Assembly: GCA_038206235.1 (NCBI GenBank)
Contig: JBBRBB010000043.1
Coordinates: 1-24,117 of the forward strand
Direction: 5' to 3'
Length of the DNA stretch: 24,117 nucleotides
Source: JBBRBB01 sp038206235
Lineage (GTDB): Bacteria > Bacteroidota > Bacteroidia > Chitinophagales > Chitinophagaceae
A program made the position numbers and the translations under genes. The notes beneath the pieces were generated by a model. The model searched no databases, was not told the origin of the DNA, and was given only the letters and a program-made list of their open reading frames with translations. Positions 6,960-13,890 of the stretch are shown here, piece by piece (position 1 is the first letter of the stretch; the number at the start of each line of letters is the position of its first letter).

Positions 6960-7394
6960 ATGAGAAAATATTTAATTATAGCATTTTTTCTTTTGCATTT
7001 GCAAGTACAGGCGCAAGACACGAATGCCCAAAAAATGGAAGTGATGATGAAGATGGCGAGTCTTCGAAATGCGTTACTTTCAAAAGACAGTATTGCATTA
7101 TCATCCTTGCTTTCTGATGATGTTACTTATGGTCATACAAACGGCATCATTCAAACAAAGTCTCAATTAATACATTCAGTAATGAGCGGTGAGCAGGATT
7201 ATAAATCTATTACACCTTCAGATATGAATGTAAGGATATATAATGAAACTGCTGTGGTAACAATGAAATCGAAAACCAATCTTATATATTCAGGCAAACC
7301 ATTAGATTTAAATATGTATATAACTTTAGTTTGGATTAAACTAAATAGCGACTGGAAATTAGAAGCAAGACAAAGTGTAAAATTGCCTGAATAA
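6960..7394 (+). CDS. Secreted NTF2-like (DUF4440/SnoaL-like) protein
   Basis: 144 residues with a signal peptide at about 1-18 (MRKYLIIAFFLLHLQVQAQ, cut near AQ). The mature part fits a cone-shaped NTF2-like fold: an N-terminal helix region MEVMMKMASLRNALLSKDSI, then ALSSLLSDDVTYGHTNG (47-63), a helix with KSQLIHSVMSGEQDYKSI, and alternating strands ending VWIKLNSDWKLEARQSV. DUF4440-type proteins in Bacteroidota are often periplasmic and of unknown function. It begins 7 bases after retropepsin copy 2 and lies in the nuoE-nuoF accessory block. No catalytic residues can be assigned. Confidence 0.82.
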   Translation: MRKYLIIAFFLLHLQVQAQDTNAQKMEVMMKMASLRNALLSKDSIALSSLLSDDVTYGHTNGIIQTKSQLIHSVMSGEQDYKSITPSDMNVRIYNETAVVTMKSKTNLIYSGKPLDLNMYITLVWIKLNSDWKLEARQSVKLPE

Positions 7395-7411
7395 AATGCA
7401 AACAAACATGA

Positions 7412-7720
7412 ATGCCTAAAATTTATGAATACTTAGGATTGATTTTTTTCTTTTATGCAAACGAGCATTTACCGATTCATGTACATGTTTCATTTGCAGA
7501 ATATGAAAGCAAACTGGAACTGGAGTTTATTGATGGCAAATTAAAAGATATTAAAGTATATACTGTAAAAGGAAGGAAGCCTTTATCTACCAAAGAACTG
7601 AAAGAAGCTATACTATTTACAAAAAAATATCATGAAAACATTGCAGAAAAATGGATAAAATTTTTTATAAAGAATGAAAGAGTGCATTGCGAAATCATTA
7701 ATAAAAAAATAGAGAAATGA
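7412..7720 (+). CDS. DUF4160-like protein
   Basis: 102 residues. The family hallmark is near the N-terminus: FFYANEHLPIHVHVSFAEYE (13-32), with the conserved Asn-Glu-His-x-Pro-x-His-x-His cluster. Then come strands ELEFIDGKLKDIKVYTVKGR and a C-terminal helix region. DUF4160 genes are usually followed directly by a DUF2442 gene, as here, where ATGA (7717-7720) joins the two. The pair is often suspected of being a toxin-antitoxin-like module, but the biochemistry is not established. The His cluster suggests metal binding; this is inference. Confidence 0.85.
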   Translation: MPKIYEYLGLIFFFYANEHLPIHVHVSFAEYESKLELEFIDGKLKDIKVYTVKGRKPLSTKELKEAILFTKKYHENIAEKWIKFFIKNERVHCEIINKKIEK

Positions 7721-7968
7721 AAAGCATATCTGTTAAAGAAGCAAAATATATTACAGACTTCAAAGTGGAAATCATCTTTAACGACAATAAAAAAAATATT
7801 GTTGATTTCGAAATTTTTTTGCGTAATCATAAACATCCGCAATATAATAAGTACAAGAAAAAAATATGGTTCAAAAAATTTCAAATTGAAAATGGAAATT
7901 TAGTTTGGGGAAAAGATTGGGATATGATTTTTCCGGTTTATGACTTATACAAAGGAAAAGTTGCTTAA
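7717..7968 (+). CDS. DUF2442-like protein
   Basis: 83 residues, translationally coupled to the DUF4160-like gene by an ATGA overlap. It shows the usual small domain: an N-terminal strand region ISVKEAKYITDFKVEIIFND, a central FEIFLRNHKHPQYNKYKKK, and WFKKFQIENGNLVWGKDWDM (51-70), where the family's F-x-x-F/V-x-x-x-x-G-x-x-x-W pattern ends in a conserved D. Such proteins are typical partners of DUF4160. It is the last gene before nuoF, 41 bp upstream. The direction of any toxin/antitoxin roles is unknown. Confidence 0.82.
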   Translation: MKSISVKEAKYITDFKVEIIFNDNKKNIVDFEIFLRNHKHPQYNKYKKKIWFKKFQIENGNLVWGKDWDMIFPVYDLYKGKVA

Positions 7969-8009
7969 TCAATAAAGAGTAACGTATCTCAATCTCACAG
8001 CTTACTATT

Positions 8010-9362
8010 ATGTCAAGAAAATTATTATTAGAAAAAGCACACGTTGAAGGCATCCGCGATTACGATGTGTATCGCCGCGAAGGTGGCTATCGCAGCGTAG
8101 AGAAAGCTTTTAAAATGGCGCCTGCTGATATAGTTGAAGAAGTAAAAAAAAGCGGCTTGCGCGGCAGAGGTGGCGCAGGATTTCCTACAGGATTAAAATG
8201 GAGTTTTCTTGCAAAGCCTGAAGGTGTGCAACGATATTTAGTTTGTAATGCAGATGAAAGCGAGCCGGGAACTTTTAGAGACAGATATTTAATGGAGTTT
8301 CTTCCGCATCTTTTAATTGAAGGATTAATTGTTTCTTCTTACGCTTTAGGATGCAATACTACATACATCTACATCCGCGGTGAATACACATGGATAATTG
8401 ATATTCTCGAACAGGCTCTTGCAGAAGCAAATGCAAATGGCTGGCTTGGTAAAAATATTTTAAGCTCAGGTTTTGATTGTCAAATCTACGTTCATCGCGG
8501 TGCCGGTGCATATATCTGCGGCGAAGAAACAGCCTTGCTCGAAAGCCTCGAAGGCAAAAGAGGCAACCCCAGAATAAAACCTCCTTTCCCTGCAATAAAA
8601 GGATTATGGGATTGTCCCACCGTTGTAAACAATGTAGAAACACTTGCTGCAGTAGTTCCAATCATTAACGAGGGCGGAGAAGAGTATGCAAAAATTGGAA
8701 TCGGAAAATCTACCGGCACAAAATTAATGAGTGCATGTGGCAACATCAATAAACCCGGCGTGTATGAAATTGATATGACGATTTCTGTTGAAGAATTTAT
8801 TTACAGTGTTGAATATTGCGGAGGAATTGCAAACGGAAAAAGATTAAAAGCATGCATTCCCGGCGGCTCATCAGTTCCTATACTTCCTGCCAATCTTTTA
8901 TTGAAAACGGCAAAGGGCGAAACAAGAATGATGACCTACGAAAGCCTTGGTGACGGCGGCTTTGCAACCGGCAGTATGATGGGCAGCGGAGGTTTTATTG
9001 TGCTGGATGAGGACCAGTGCGTAGTTCGTCATACCTACACACTCGCAAGATTTTATCGCCATGAAAGTTGCGGTCAGTGTTCTCCCTGCAGAGAAGGAAC
9101 CGGCTGGATGGAAAAAATTTTATTAAATATTGAAAATGGGAAAGGAAAATTGAGCGATATTGATTTGCTTTGGGATATACAAAGCAAAATTGAAGGCAAT
9201 ACTATTTGCCCGCTTGGAGAGGCAGCCGCATGGCCTGTTGCCGCAGCCATTCGCCATTTCAGAGATGAATTTGAGTGGCACGTATTAAATCCTGAAGAAT
9301 GTTTGAAAAGGAATTATGGACTGGCGCATTATGCAGATAAATTAGAAACAGCAACAGCATAA
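8010..9362 (+). CDS. nuoF: NADH-quinone oxidoreductase subunit F
   Basis: The NADH-oxidising subunit, binding FMN, NADH and cluster N3. The glycine-rich flavin/NADH segment GLRGRGGAGFPTGLKW (49-64), CNADESEPGTFRDR (79-92) and GAYICGEETALLESLEG (166-182) are all intact. The four N3 ligands are C354, C357, C360 (SCGQCSPCREG) and C400 (TICPLGE). The 450-residue length is normal. It is separated from nuoE by about 2.3 kb of accessory genes. It ends two bases before the first MNT/HEPN module. Confidence 0.98.
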   Translation: MSRKLLLEKAHVEGIRDYDVYRREGGYRSVEKAFKMAPADIVEEVKKSGLRGRGGAGFPTGLKWSFLAKPEGVQRYLVCNADESEPGTFRDRYLMEFLPHLLIEGLIVSSYALGCNTTYIYIRGEYTWIIDILEQALAEANANGWLGKNILSSGFDCQIYVHRGAGAYICGEETALLESLEGKRGNPRIKPPFPAIKGLWDCPTVVNNVETLAAVVPIINEGGEEYAKIGIGKSTGTKLMSACGNINKPGVYEIDMTISVEEFIYSVEYCGGIANGKRLKACIPGGSSVPILPANLLLKTAKGETRMMTYESLGDGGFATGSMMGSGGFIVLDEDQCVVRHTYTLARFYRHESCGQCSPCREGTGWMEKILLNIENGKGKLSDIDLLWDIQSKIEGNTICPLGEAAAWPVAAAIRHFRDEFEWHVLNPEECLKRNYGLAHYADKLETATA

Positions 9363-9364
9363 TT

Positions 9365-10027
9365 ATGGTAACGCAAGAACAAATAAAAGAAACAGCAAAA
9401 ATTATTGCAGATACTGTTCAACCTGAAAAAATTTATTTATTCGAAAGTTATGCAAAAGGAATAGCAATAAAAGAAAGCGATATTGATTTTTTGGTAATCA
9501 TGCCAGACAAAACTAAAAAAAAATATGAAGTGGCTGAAGAAATAGATAAGGAAATTAAAAATATTTTGCCTGCTTACCAAGATGTAATAGTTGATTATGC
9601 GGATAAGTTTAAAAAATATCATTCCATTCCATATTCTTTTATTGGTCATATTGTTAGTACCGGCATTTATTATATGAGTCCTGAAAAGAAAGATATAATC
9701 TTAAGTTGGTATGAAAAAGCAGATGAAGACATTTTAACTGCTGAAATTATAATTGAGGCGAATCTGATTTTGTACGATATTTCGGCTTTTCATTCTCAGC
9801 AAGCTGCAGAAAAATATATAAAGGCATCTTTGGTTTTTATCAATATTGCACATTGCAAAAGATGTAAAAGACTTTGTCACAAACAAAATTGGAATTTAAA
9901 ATTCTGTCGAATAAAAACGTATGGTAACAGAAAAAGAAATACAAGACATCACAAATATTATTGTACAAACTGTGCATCCGCAAAAAGTCTTTCTTTTTGG
10001 AAGCTATGTAAATGGCAAACCAACTGA
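9365..10027 (+). pseudogene. Decayed MNT/HEPN module, copy 1: fused nucleotidyltransferase and truncated HEPN
   Basis: Residues 1-103 match the MNT nucleotidyltransferase at 9921, but the catalytic FGSY is FESY here (residues 26-29). SDIDFLVI (38-45) is kept. Where copy 2 has a stop and a separate ATG, copy 1 is one base shorter, so the frame runs through M104 (9674) into a HEPN domain (KADEDILTAEII, FHSQQAAEKYIKASLVF to residue 158). After about 9839 a segment of roughly 170 nt present in copy 2 is missing. The true HEPN ending (KDVKDFVTNKIGI, stop at 9897-9899) survives only in another frame. The open frame then runs out of register over the start of copy 2 to 10027. All this marks a tandem duplicate losing function. 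The start is 2 bases after nuoF. Confidence 0.75.
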
Positions 10028-10241
10028 AGAAAGCGATTTGGATTTTTTAGTAATAGTAAAAGATACAGGTAAAAAGAAATATGAAATAGCACAAGCCATT
10101 CGCTCAAATCTCTGGGATACTATAAGAGTACCTAAAGATATTATCGTGCACTTCGAAGATTACTATAAAATGTATCATAAAATTCCTTATTCTTTTGTGG
10201 GTCACATAGTAAGCACCGGTAAATTATTGTATGCAAATTGA
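9921..10241 (+). CDS. MNT-type nucleotidyltransferase (antitoxin-like), copy 2
   Basis: 106 residues. This is a minimal nucleotidyltransferase with the canonical motif FLFGSYVNGKPTEESDLDFL (24-43): G27-S28 and the metal-binding pair D39-x-D41. A further acidic residue lies at D73 (KDIIVHF). MNT proteins in MNT/HEPN modules are antitoxins that in characterised systems modify the HEPN partner by adding nucleotides; this role is inferred here. The ATG at 9921 lies 22 bases after the remnant end of copy 1. The stop overlaps the HEPN gene by 11 bases. The first copy diverges at the GS motif while this one is canonical, so this is the likely working copy. Confidence 0.85.
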   Translation: MVTEKEIQDITNIIVQTVHPQKVFLFGSYVNGKPTEESDLDFLVIVKDTGKKKYEIAQAIRSNLWDTIRVPKDIIVHFEDYYKMYHKIPYSFVGHIVSTGKLLYAN

Positions 10242-10623
10242 AAAGCAGAATCTAATAGAAGAATGGTTTGCAAAAGCAGACCATGATATTTTTTCTGCAG
10301 AAGCAATTCTTGCAGCGCAACCTATTATATTCGATTCTATCGCTTTTCATTGTCAGCAATCTGCTGAAAAATATTTAAAAGCATATTGCATATTTGTTGA
10401 AATACTACCACCCAAAACTCATGATTTGCAGATTTTAATAAACATCATTTTAGAATGTGACACTTCTTTTGAAGAACTTAAATTTGCCGATGTATTAACG
10501 CCGTATGCCGTTGGAATCAGGTATCCTGATGAAGCAAGTCTTTATGAAAGGAGTACGGCTGAAGAATATATTGAAATAGCGAAGACAGTAAGAGATTTCG
10601 TTAGAAACAAAATTGGAATTTAA
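10231..10623 (+). CDS. HEPN-domain protein (toxin-like), copy 2
   Basis: 130 residues, all-helical, resembling the PF05168-type HEPN domain. It shows EEWFAKADHDIFSAEAI (10-26), the conserved FHCQQSAEKYLKAYCIF (39-55), PPKTHDLQIL (60-69), and the late motif TPYAVGIRYPDE (90-101). HEPN proteins are commonly RNases, and in MNT/HEPN pairs they act as the toxin. The RX4HXY motif of HepT-type toxins is not visible here, so nuclease activity cannot be claimed. It overlaps its MNT partner by 11 bases and ends two bases before the nuoG start, so it is embedded tightly in the nuo transcript. Confidence 0.82.
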   Translation: MQIEKQNLIEEWFAKADHDIFSAEAILAAQPIIFDSIAFHCQQSAEKYLKAYCIFVEILPPKTHDLQILINIILECDTSFEELKFADVLTPYAVGIRYPDEASLYERSTAEEYIEIAKTVRDFVRNKIGI

Positions 10624-10625
10624 GT

Positions 10626-11723
10626 ATGCCTGATCAACAACAACTATTAAAAGTAACCATAGACAACATCACCATAGAAGTGCCGCCTGGCACAACTATT
10701 TTAAATGCTGCCCGAAAAATCGGTCATGAGGTTGCACCTCCTGCAATGTGCTATTATACAAAACTGCAGGGCACCGGCGGTAAGTGCCGCACATGTTTGG
10801 TTGAGGTTGCCGCAGGCTCCGCAGCAGACCCACGGCCCATGCCCAAGCTCGTTGCCAGTTGCCGCACCAACGTTATGGATGGCATGGTTGTAAAAAATAT
10901 AACCAGCCCAAAAGTGATTGAAGCAAGAGCTGGTATTGTTGAACTCCTATTAATAAATCATCCTCTCGATTGCCCAATCTGCGACCAGGCAGGTGAATGT
11001 GATTTGCAGGATTTGGGTTATGAGCATGGCAAAGCCGGTACACGTTATGAATTTGAACGAAGAACTTTTGAAAAGCATGATTTAGGCCCATACATTCAAC
11101 TGCACATGACCCGTTGCATTCTCTGCTACCGTTGTGTTTATGCCGCCGACCAATTAACCAATAAAAGAGAACATGGAGTATTAGACCGCGGCGACCACTC
11201 TGAAATTGCAACCTGCATTGAAAAAAATCTCGATAATGATTTCATAGGAAATGTGATTGATGTTTGTCCCGTTGGCGCTTTAACCGACAGAACATTCCGT
11301 TTTAAAAATCGTGTATGGTTTACAAAGCCGGTAGATGCGCATCGTGATTGCCCTAAGTGCAGCGGTAAAGTACGGGTATGGCTTCGGGGCAAAGAAGTAT
11401 TTCGTGTTACAGCCCGCAAAGATGAATGGGGCGAAGTGATTGACTTCATTTGCAATGAGTGCCGCTTTGAAAAAAAGAATATAGATGATTGGGTGATTGA
11501 AGGACCAACAAAAATAAACCGCCATTCGGTAATTGCACAGGGACAGTACCTTGGAGTTGTAAAACCCCATGAAACTTTTGAAAAATTAATGCACAGAGAG
11601 CCAAGGCTATTTCTCGACATTCATGATGTAAGCGAAGTAAACAAGCCCGAAGTAAAGCTTAGCTTAATTGAAGGCCCAGCAACAAGTGATACTTTTGAAG
11701 AGGAAAATAATCAGCCTGAATGA
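10626..11723 (+). CDS. nuoG: NADH-quinone oxidoreductase subunit G, short form
   Basis: Electron-carrying peripheral subunit. The [2Fe-2S] N1b ligands are C42, C54, C57 and C79. N5 is H112, C116, C119 and C125 (HPLDCPICDQAGEC). N4 is C164, C167, C170 and C214. A fourth site follows with C242-x2-C245 and C276-x2-C279 (DCPKC...ICNEC), resembling the start of a molybdopterin-type 4Fe-4S domain but with a rearranged cysteine spacing. The protein ends at 365 residues, without the large molybdopterin-like domain of E. coli NuoG (about 900 residues). Short NuoG of this kind is, to my knowledge, usual in Bacteroidota, so this is not taken as truncation by damage. Its stop overlaps the HicA remnant as ATGA. 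Confidence 0.95.
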   Translation: MPDQQQLLKVTIDNITIEVPPGTTILNAARKIGHEVAPPAMCYYTKLQGTGGKCRTCLVEVAAGSAADPRPMPKLVASCRTNVMDGMVVKNITSPKVIEARAGIVELLLINHPLDCPICDQAGECDLQDLGYEHGKAGTRYEFERRTFEKHDLGPYIQLHMTRCILCYRCVYAADQLTNKREHGVLDRGDHSEIATCIEKNLDNDFIGNVIDVCPVGALTDRTFRFKNRVWFTKPVDAHRDCPKCSGKVRVWLRGKEVFRVTARKDEWGEVIDFICNECRFEKKNIDDWVIEGPTKINRHSVIAQGQYLGVVKPHETFEKLMHREPRLFLDIHDVSEVNKPEVKLSLIEGPATSDTFEEENNQPE

Positions 11724-11826
11724 GCAAGAGAGAAAAATCATTATTAAAATTACTTTCAGGCAGGGCTGATGCTAATTTTGATATTGATGATGTAGTGCAG
11801 ATACTTAAACAAATGGATTTTGTAAA
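11720..11826 (+). pseudogene. HicA toxin remnant (N-terminal third only)
   Basis: From an ATG overlapping the nuoG stop (ATGA), the frame reads SKREKSLLKLLSGRADANFD then IDDVVQILKQMDF. This matches the first helix-strand part of HicA mRNA-interferase toxins (typically K-L-L-S-G-x-x-D-x-N-x-x-x-x-D-L). The expected continuation R-G-S-H-H with the catalytic histidine is absent. After MDF the sequence runs directly into a CCCTAACCCCTAAAAGGG-type repeat at 11827-11850, which is open in this frame and joins the HicB start. The toxin is therefore probably inactive. Identification rests on about 35 residues plus the HicB partner. Confidence 0.65.
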
Positions 11827-11850
11827 TTCCCTTTTAGGGGTTAGGGGTTT
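11827..11850 (-). repeat. Family-A repeat, minus orientation, at the HicA truncation point
   Basis: TTCCCTTTTAGGGGTTAGGG followed by GTTT is the reverse complement of the AAACCCCTAACCCC family form seen at 3183 and 14902. It begins exactly where HicA similarity ends and stops a few bases before the HicB ATG at 11855. It replaces the missing two-thirds of HicA and is read in frame as SLLGVRGLT. Confidence 0.7.
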
Positions 11851-11854
11851 AACG

Positions 11855-12064
11855 ATGAACAAATATGAAGTAATAATTTATTGGAGTGATGTTGATAATG
11901 TTTTCATTGCAGAAATGCCCGAGTTAAAAGGATGTATTGCACATGGAGACACTCAGGATGAAGCATTAAATGACATAAACCTGCTAACAAAAGAATGGTT
12001 AAGAATAGCAAAAGAGAAGAAATGGAAAATCCCCGAACCCAAAGGAAGGCTTATATATGCATAA
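11855..12064 (+). CDS. hicB: HicB-family antitoxin
   Basis: 69 residues. The HicB core fold (partial RNase-H-like) is clear: YEVIIYWSDVDNVFIAEMPE (4-23), LKGCIAHGDTQDEALNDI (24-41) and a C-terminal helix LLTKEWLRIAKEKKWKIPEP. The IA-E/D-P-E-L-x-G-C-x-x-x-G-x-T-x-x-E-A motif is intact. The ATG at 11855 is chosen because the domain starts there, although the open frame extends back to the HicA remnant at 11720 and could give a 114-residue fusion. Its HicA partner is broken, so it appears as an orphan antitoxin inside the nuo operon, 17 bases before nuoH. No separate DNA-binding domain is present. Confidence 0.85.
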   Translation: MNKYEVIIYWSDVDNVFIAEMPELKGCIAHGDTQDEALNDINLLTKEWLRIAKEKKWKIPEPKGRLIYA

Positions 12065-12081
12065 TAAACGAATTTGAATAA

Positions 12082-13134
12082 ATGAGTTATTTATTAACAT
12101 TAAACTGGCCCTTCATCCTTGAAAAATTTATTCTCATTGCAGTTGTTATTTTAACCTCACTGCTCATTGCCATGTATTCCACGTATGCAGAGCGCAAAAT
12201 AGCCGCGGTAATACAAGACAGGCATGGCCCAAACCGTGCCGGCCCATTTGGAATTCTTCAACCCCTCGCAGACGGATTAAAATTATTTTTCAAAGAAGAA
12301 ATAATTCCAAACAGTTCCAATAAAGTATTGTTCATTCTCGGTCCTTCGCTCGCAATGCTCACAGCTATGATGACATGCGCCATAATTCCCTGGGGCAATA
12401 AGCTTGAATTATTCGGCAGAACCATTACGCTGCAAATTGCTGACATCAATATTGGAATCCTCTATGTTTTCGGAATTGTGAGTCTTGGCGTTTACGGCAT
12501 CATGATAGGCGGCTGGGCATCAAACAATAAATTTTCTTTATTAGCTGCCCTGCGTGGCGCAAGCCAGGTTATAAGTTACGAGCTTGCCATGGGCATTTCT
12601 TTAATTGCATTGCTAATGCTTACACAATCGCTCAGTATGAAAACCATTGTAGAGCAGCAAATGAATGGCGTGTGGTATATTGTATATCAGCCTCTGGGGT
12701 TTCTTATTTTTTTTATTTGTGCATTGGCAGAATGCAACCGTGCACCCTTTGATTTAGCCGAAGCAGAGAACGAATTAAACATGGGTTATCATCTCGAATA
12801 TTCTTCCATGAAGCTCGGATTTTATTTATTTGCAGAGTATGTAAATATGTTTATCAGCAGTGCAATAATGGCAACACTTTTTTTTGGCGGTTATGATTTG
12901 CCCTTCTTTAACGAAGCCGCACATGCAAGCTGGGGCAATTGGTTAGTGCTAATCGGCACCGCAGCATTAATGGCAAAAATTTGCTTTTTCATATTTGTGT
13001 TTATGTGGATACGATGGACCATTCCCCGTTTCCGCTACGACCAGTTAATGAATCTCGGATGGAAAAAATTAATACCATTAGCTTTGGTAAATATGCTAAT
13101 CACAGCCGTTGTAATTTTGTGGCTGAAGAAATAA
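12082..13134 (+). CDS. nuoH: NADH-quinone oxidoreductase subunit H
   Basis: Membrane subunit that forms the entry of the quinone channel and links peripheral and membrane arms. About eight or nine hydrophobic helices are visible. The loop ERKIAAVIQDRHGPNRAGPF (37-56), continuing GILQPLADGLKLFFKEEIIP, is diagnostic. So is the acidic loop AECNRAPFDLAEAENELNMG (216-235), followed by YHLEYSSMKLG. The 350-residue length is normal. It starts 17 bases after hicB. Confidence 0.98.
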   Translation: MSYLLTLNWPFILEKFILIAVVILTSLLIAMYSTYAERKIAAVIQDRHGPNRAGPFGILQPLADGLKLFFKEEIIPNSSNKVLFILGPSLAMLTAMMTCAIIPWGNKLELFGRTITLQIADINIGILYVFGIVSLGVYGIMIGGWASNNKFSLLAALRGASQVISYELAMGISLIALLMLTQSLSMKTIVEQQMNGVWYIVYQPLGFLIFFICALAECNRAPFDLAEAENELNMGYHLEYSSMKLGFYLFAEYVNMFISSAIMATLFFGGYDLPFFNEAAHASWGNWLVLIGTAALMAKICFFIFVFMWIRWTIPRFRYDQLMNLGWKKLIPLALVNMLITAVVILWLKK

Positions 13135-13211
13135 AAAATTTGCACAATAATGATTTTAAGGCTCTTCAAAATTGATACATGAAAATTTCGACCATTCAAA
13201 AAAAGTTTTAG

Positions 13212-13238
13212 CTGAAACCTGATAACTGAAACCTGATA
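13212..13238 (+). repeat. Tandem direct repeat CTGAAACCTGATA, nuoH-nuoI gap
   Basis: CTGAAACCTGATA occurs twice with one intervening base, about 10 bases before the nuoI ATG. It is a different repeat family from those in the other nuo gaps. No hairpin or protein-coding sense is evident. Confidence 0.7.
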
Positions 13239-13246
13239 GCTTTAAG

Positions 13247-13783
13247 ATGCAAGCACTAACAAACAGACTAAAAGAAGTTGACCGCAGACCAATGAACTGG
13301 CTCGAGAAGCTCTATTTATGGAATATCTTCAAGGGTATGCTCATAACCTTCAGCCATATTTTTAAAAAGAAAGCAACTATTCAATATCCTGAACAAAAGC
13401 GTCCTTTCAGTCCCGTATGGCGGGGGCTTCAGGTTTTAAATCGTGATGAAGAAGGTCGTGAACGCTGCACTGCCTGCGGGTTGTGCGCAGTAGCCTGCCC
13501 CGCCGAGGCCATTACGATGGAAGGTGCAGAACGCAAAATTGGTGAAGAGCATTTGTACCGTGAAGAAAAGTATGCAGCGAAGTATGAAATAAATATGCTG
13601 CGCTGTATTTTTTGCGGCTTATGTGAAGAGGCATGCCCCAAAGATGCAATTTATTTGAGTGAAACTTTTACGCCTTCCAACTTTTCACGTAAGAATTTTA
13701 TTTATGGTAAAGAAGATTTGCTAATTCCAAACCCGGTAACACAACCGGAAGAATTCGCAAAAGCAAAAGGATTAAGACAATGA
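13247..13783 (+). CDS. nuoI: NADH-quinone oxidoreductase subunit I
   Basis: Ferredoxin-like peripheral subunit carrying clusters N6a and N6b. The two C-x2-C-x2-C-x3-CP motifs are C74-C77-C80-C84 (CTACGLCAVACP) and C120-C123-C126-C130 (CIFCGLCEEACP). The amphipathic N-terminal part (NWLEKLYLWNIFKGMLITFS) lies along the membrane. The 178-residue length is normal. The gap to nuoJ is filled with repeats. Confidence 0.98.
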   Translation: MQALTNRLKEVDRRPMNWLEKLYLWNIFKGMLITFSHIFKKKATIQYPEQKRPFSPVWRGLQVLNRDEEGRERCTACGLCAVACPAEAITMEGAERKIGEEHLYREEKYAAKYEINMLRCIFCGLCEEACPKDAIYLSETFTPSNFSRKNFIYGKEDLLIPNPVTQPEEFAKAKGLRQ

Positions 13784-13796
13784 GATAATGTGTCTC

Positions 13797-13884
13797 AAGG
13801 ACTCCTTCGGAGATGATATGCAAATGTGTTAATTAATATTTTTGTTGTGATTAGCACATTAGCACATTAGCTAATTAGCACATT
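13797..13884. repeat. Cluster of micro-repeats in the nuoI-nuoJ gap
   Basis: Three repeat words lie side by side. AGGACTCCTTCGGAG is a small hairpin and recurs as GGAGTCCTTCGGACC near 18350. GATGATATGCAAATGTGTT is related to 3241-3258. TTAGCACATTAGCACATTAG is the reverse-complement form of the words at 2597-2632. They fill nearly the whole 107-bp space before nuoJ and leave no obvious separate promoter or ribosome-binding site. Confidence 0.6.
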
Positions 13885-13890
13885 TAGAAA

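Noticed and set aside
10873..11620. Minus-strand open frames of up to 160 codons across nuoG
   Set aside because: They are shadows of the strongly conserved nuoG coding strand, as are similar frames across nuoD, nuoF and nuoI.
10626..11723. nuoG as a damaged, truncated gene
   Set aside because: Three full cluster sites are intact and the frame ends cleanly. Short NuoG appears to be the usual form in this phylum.
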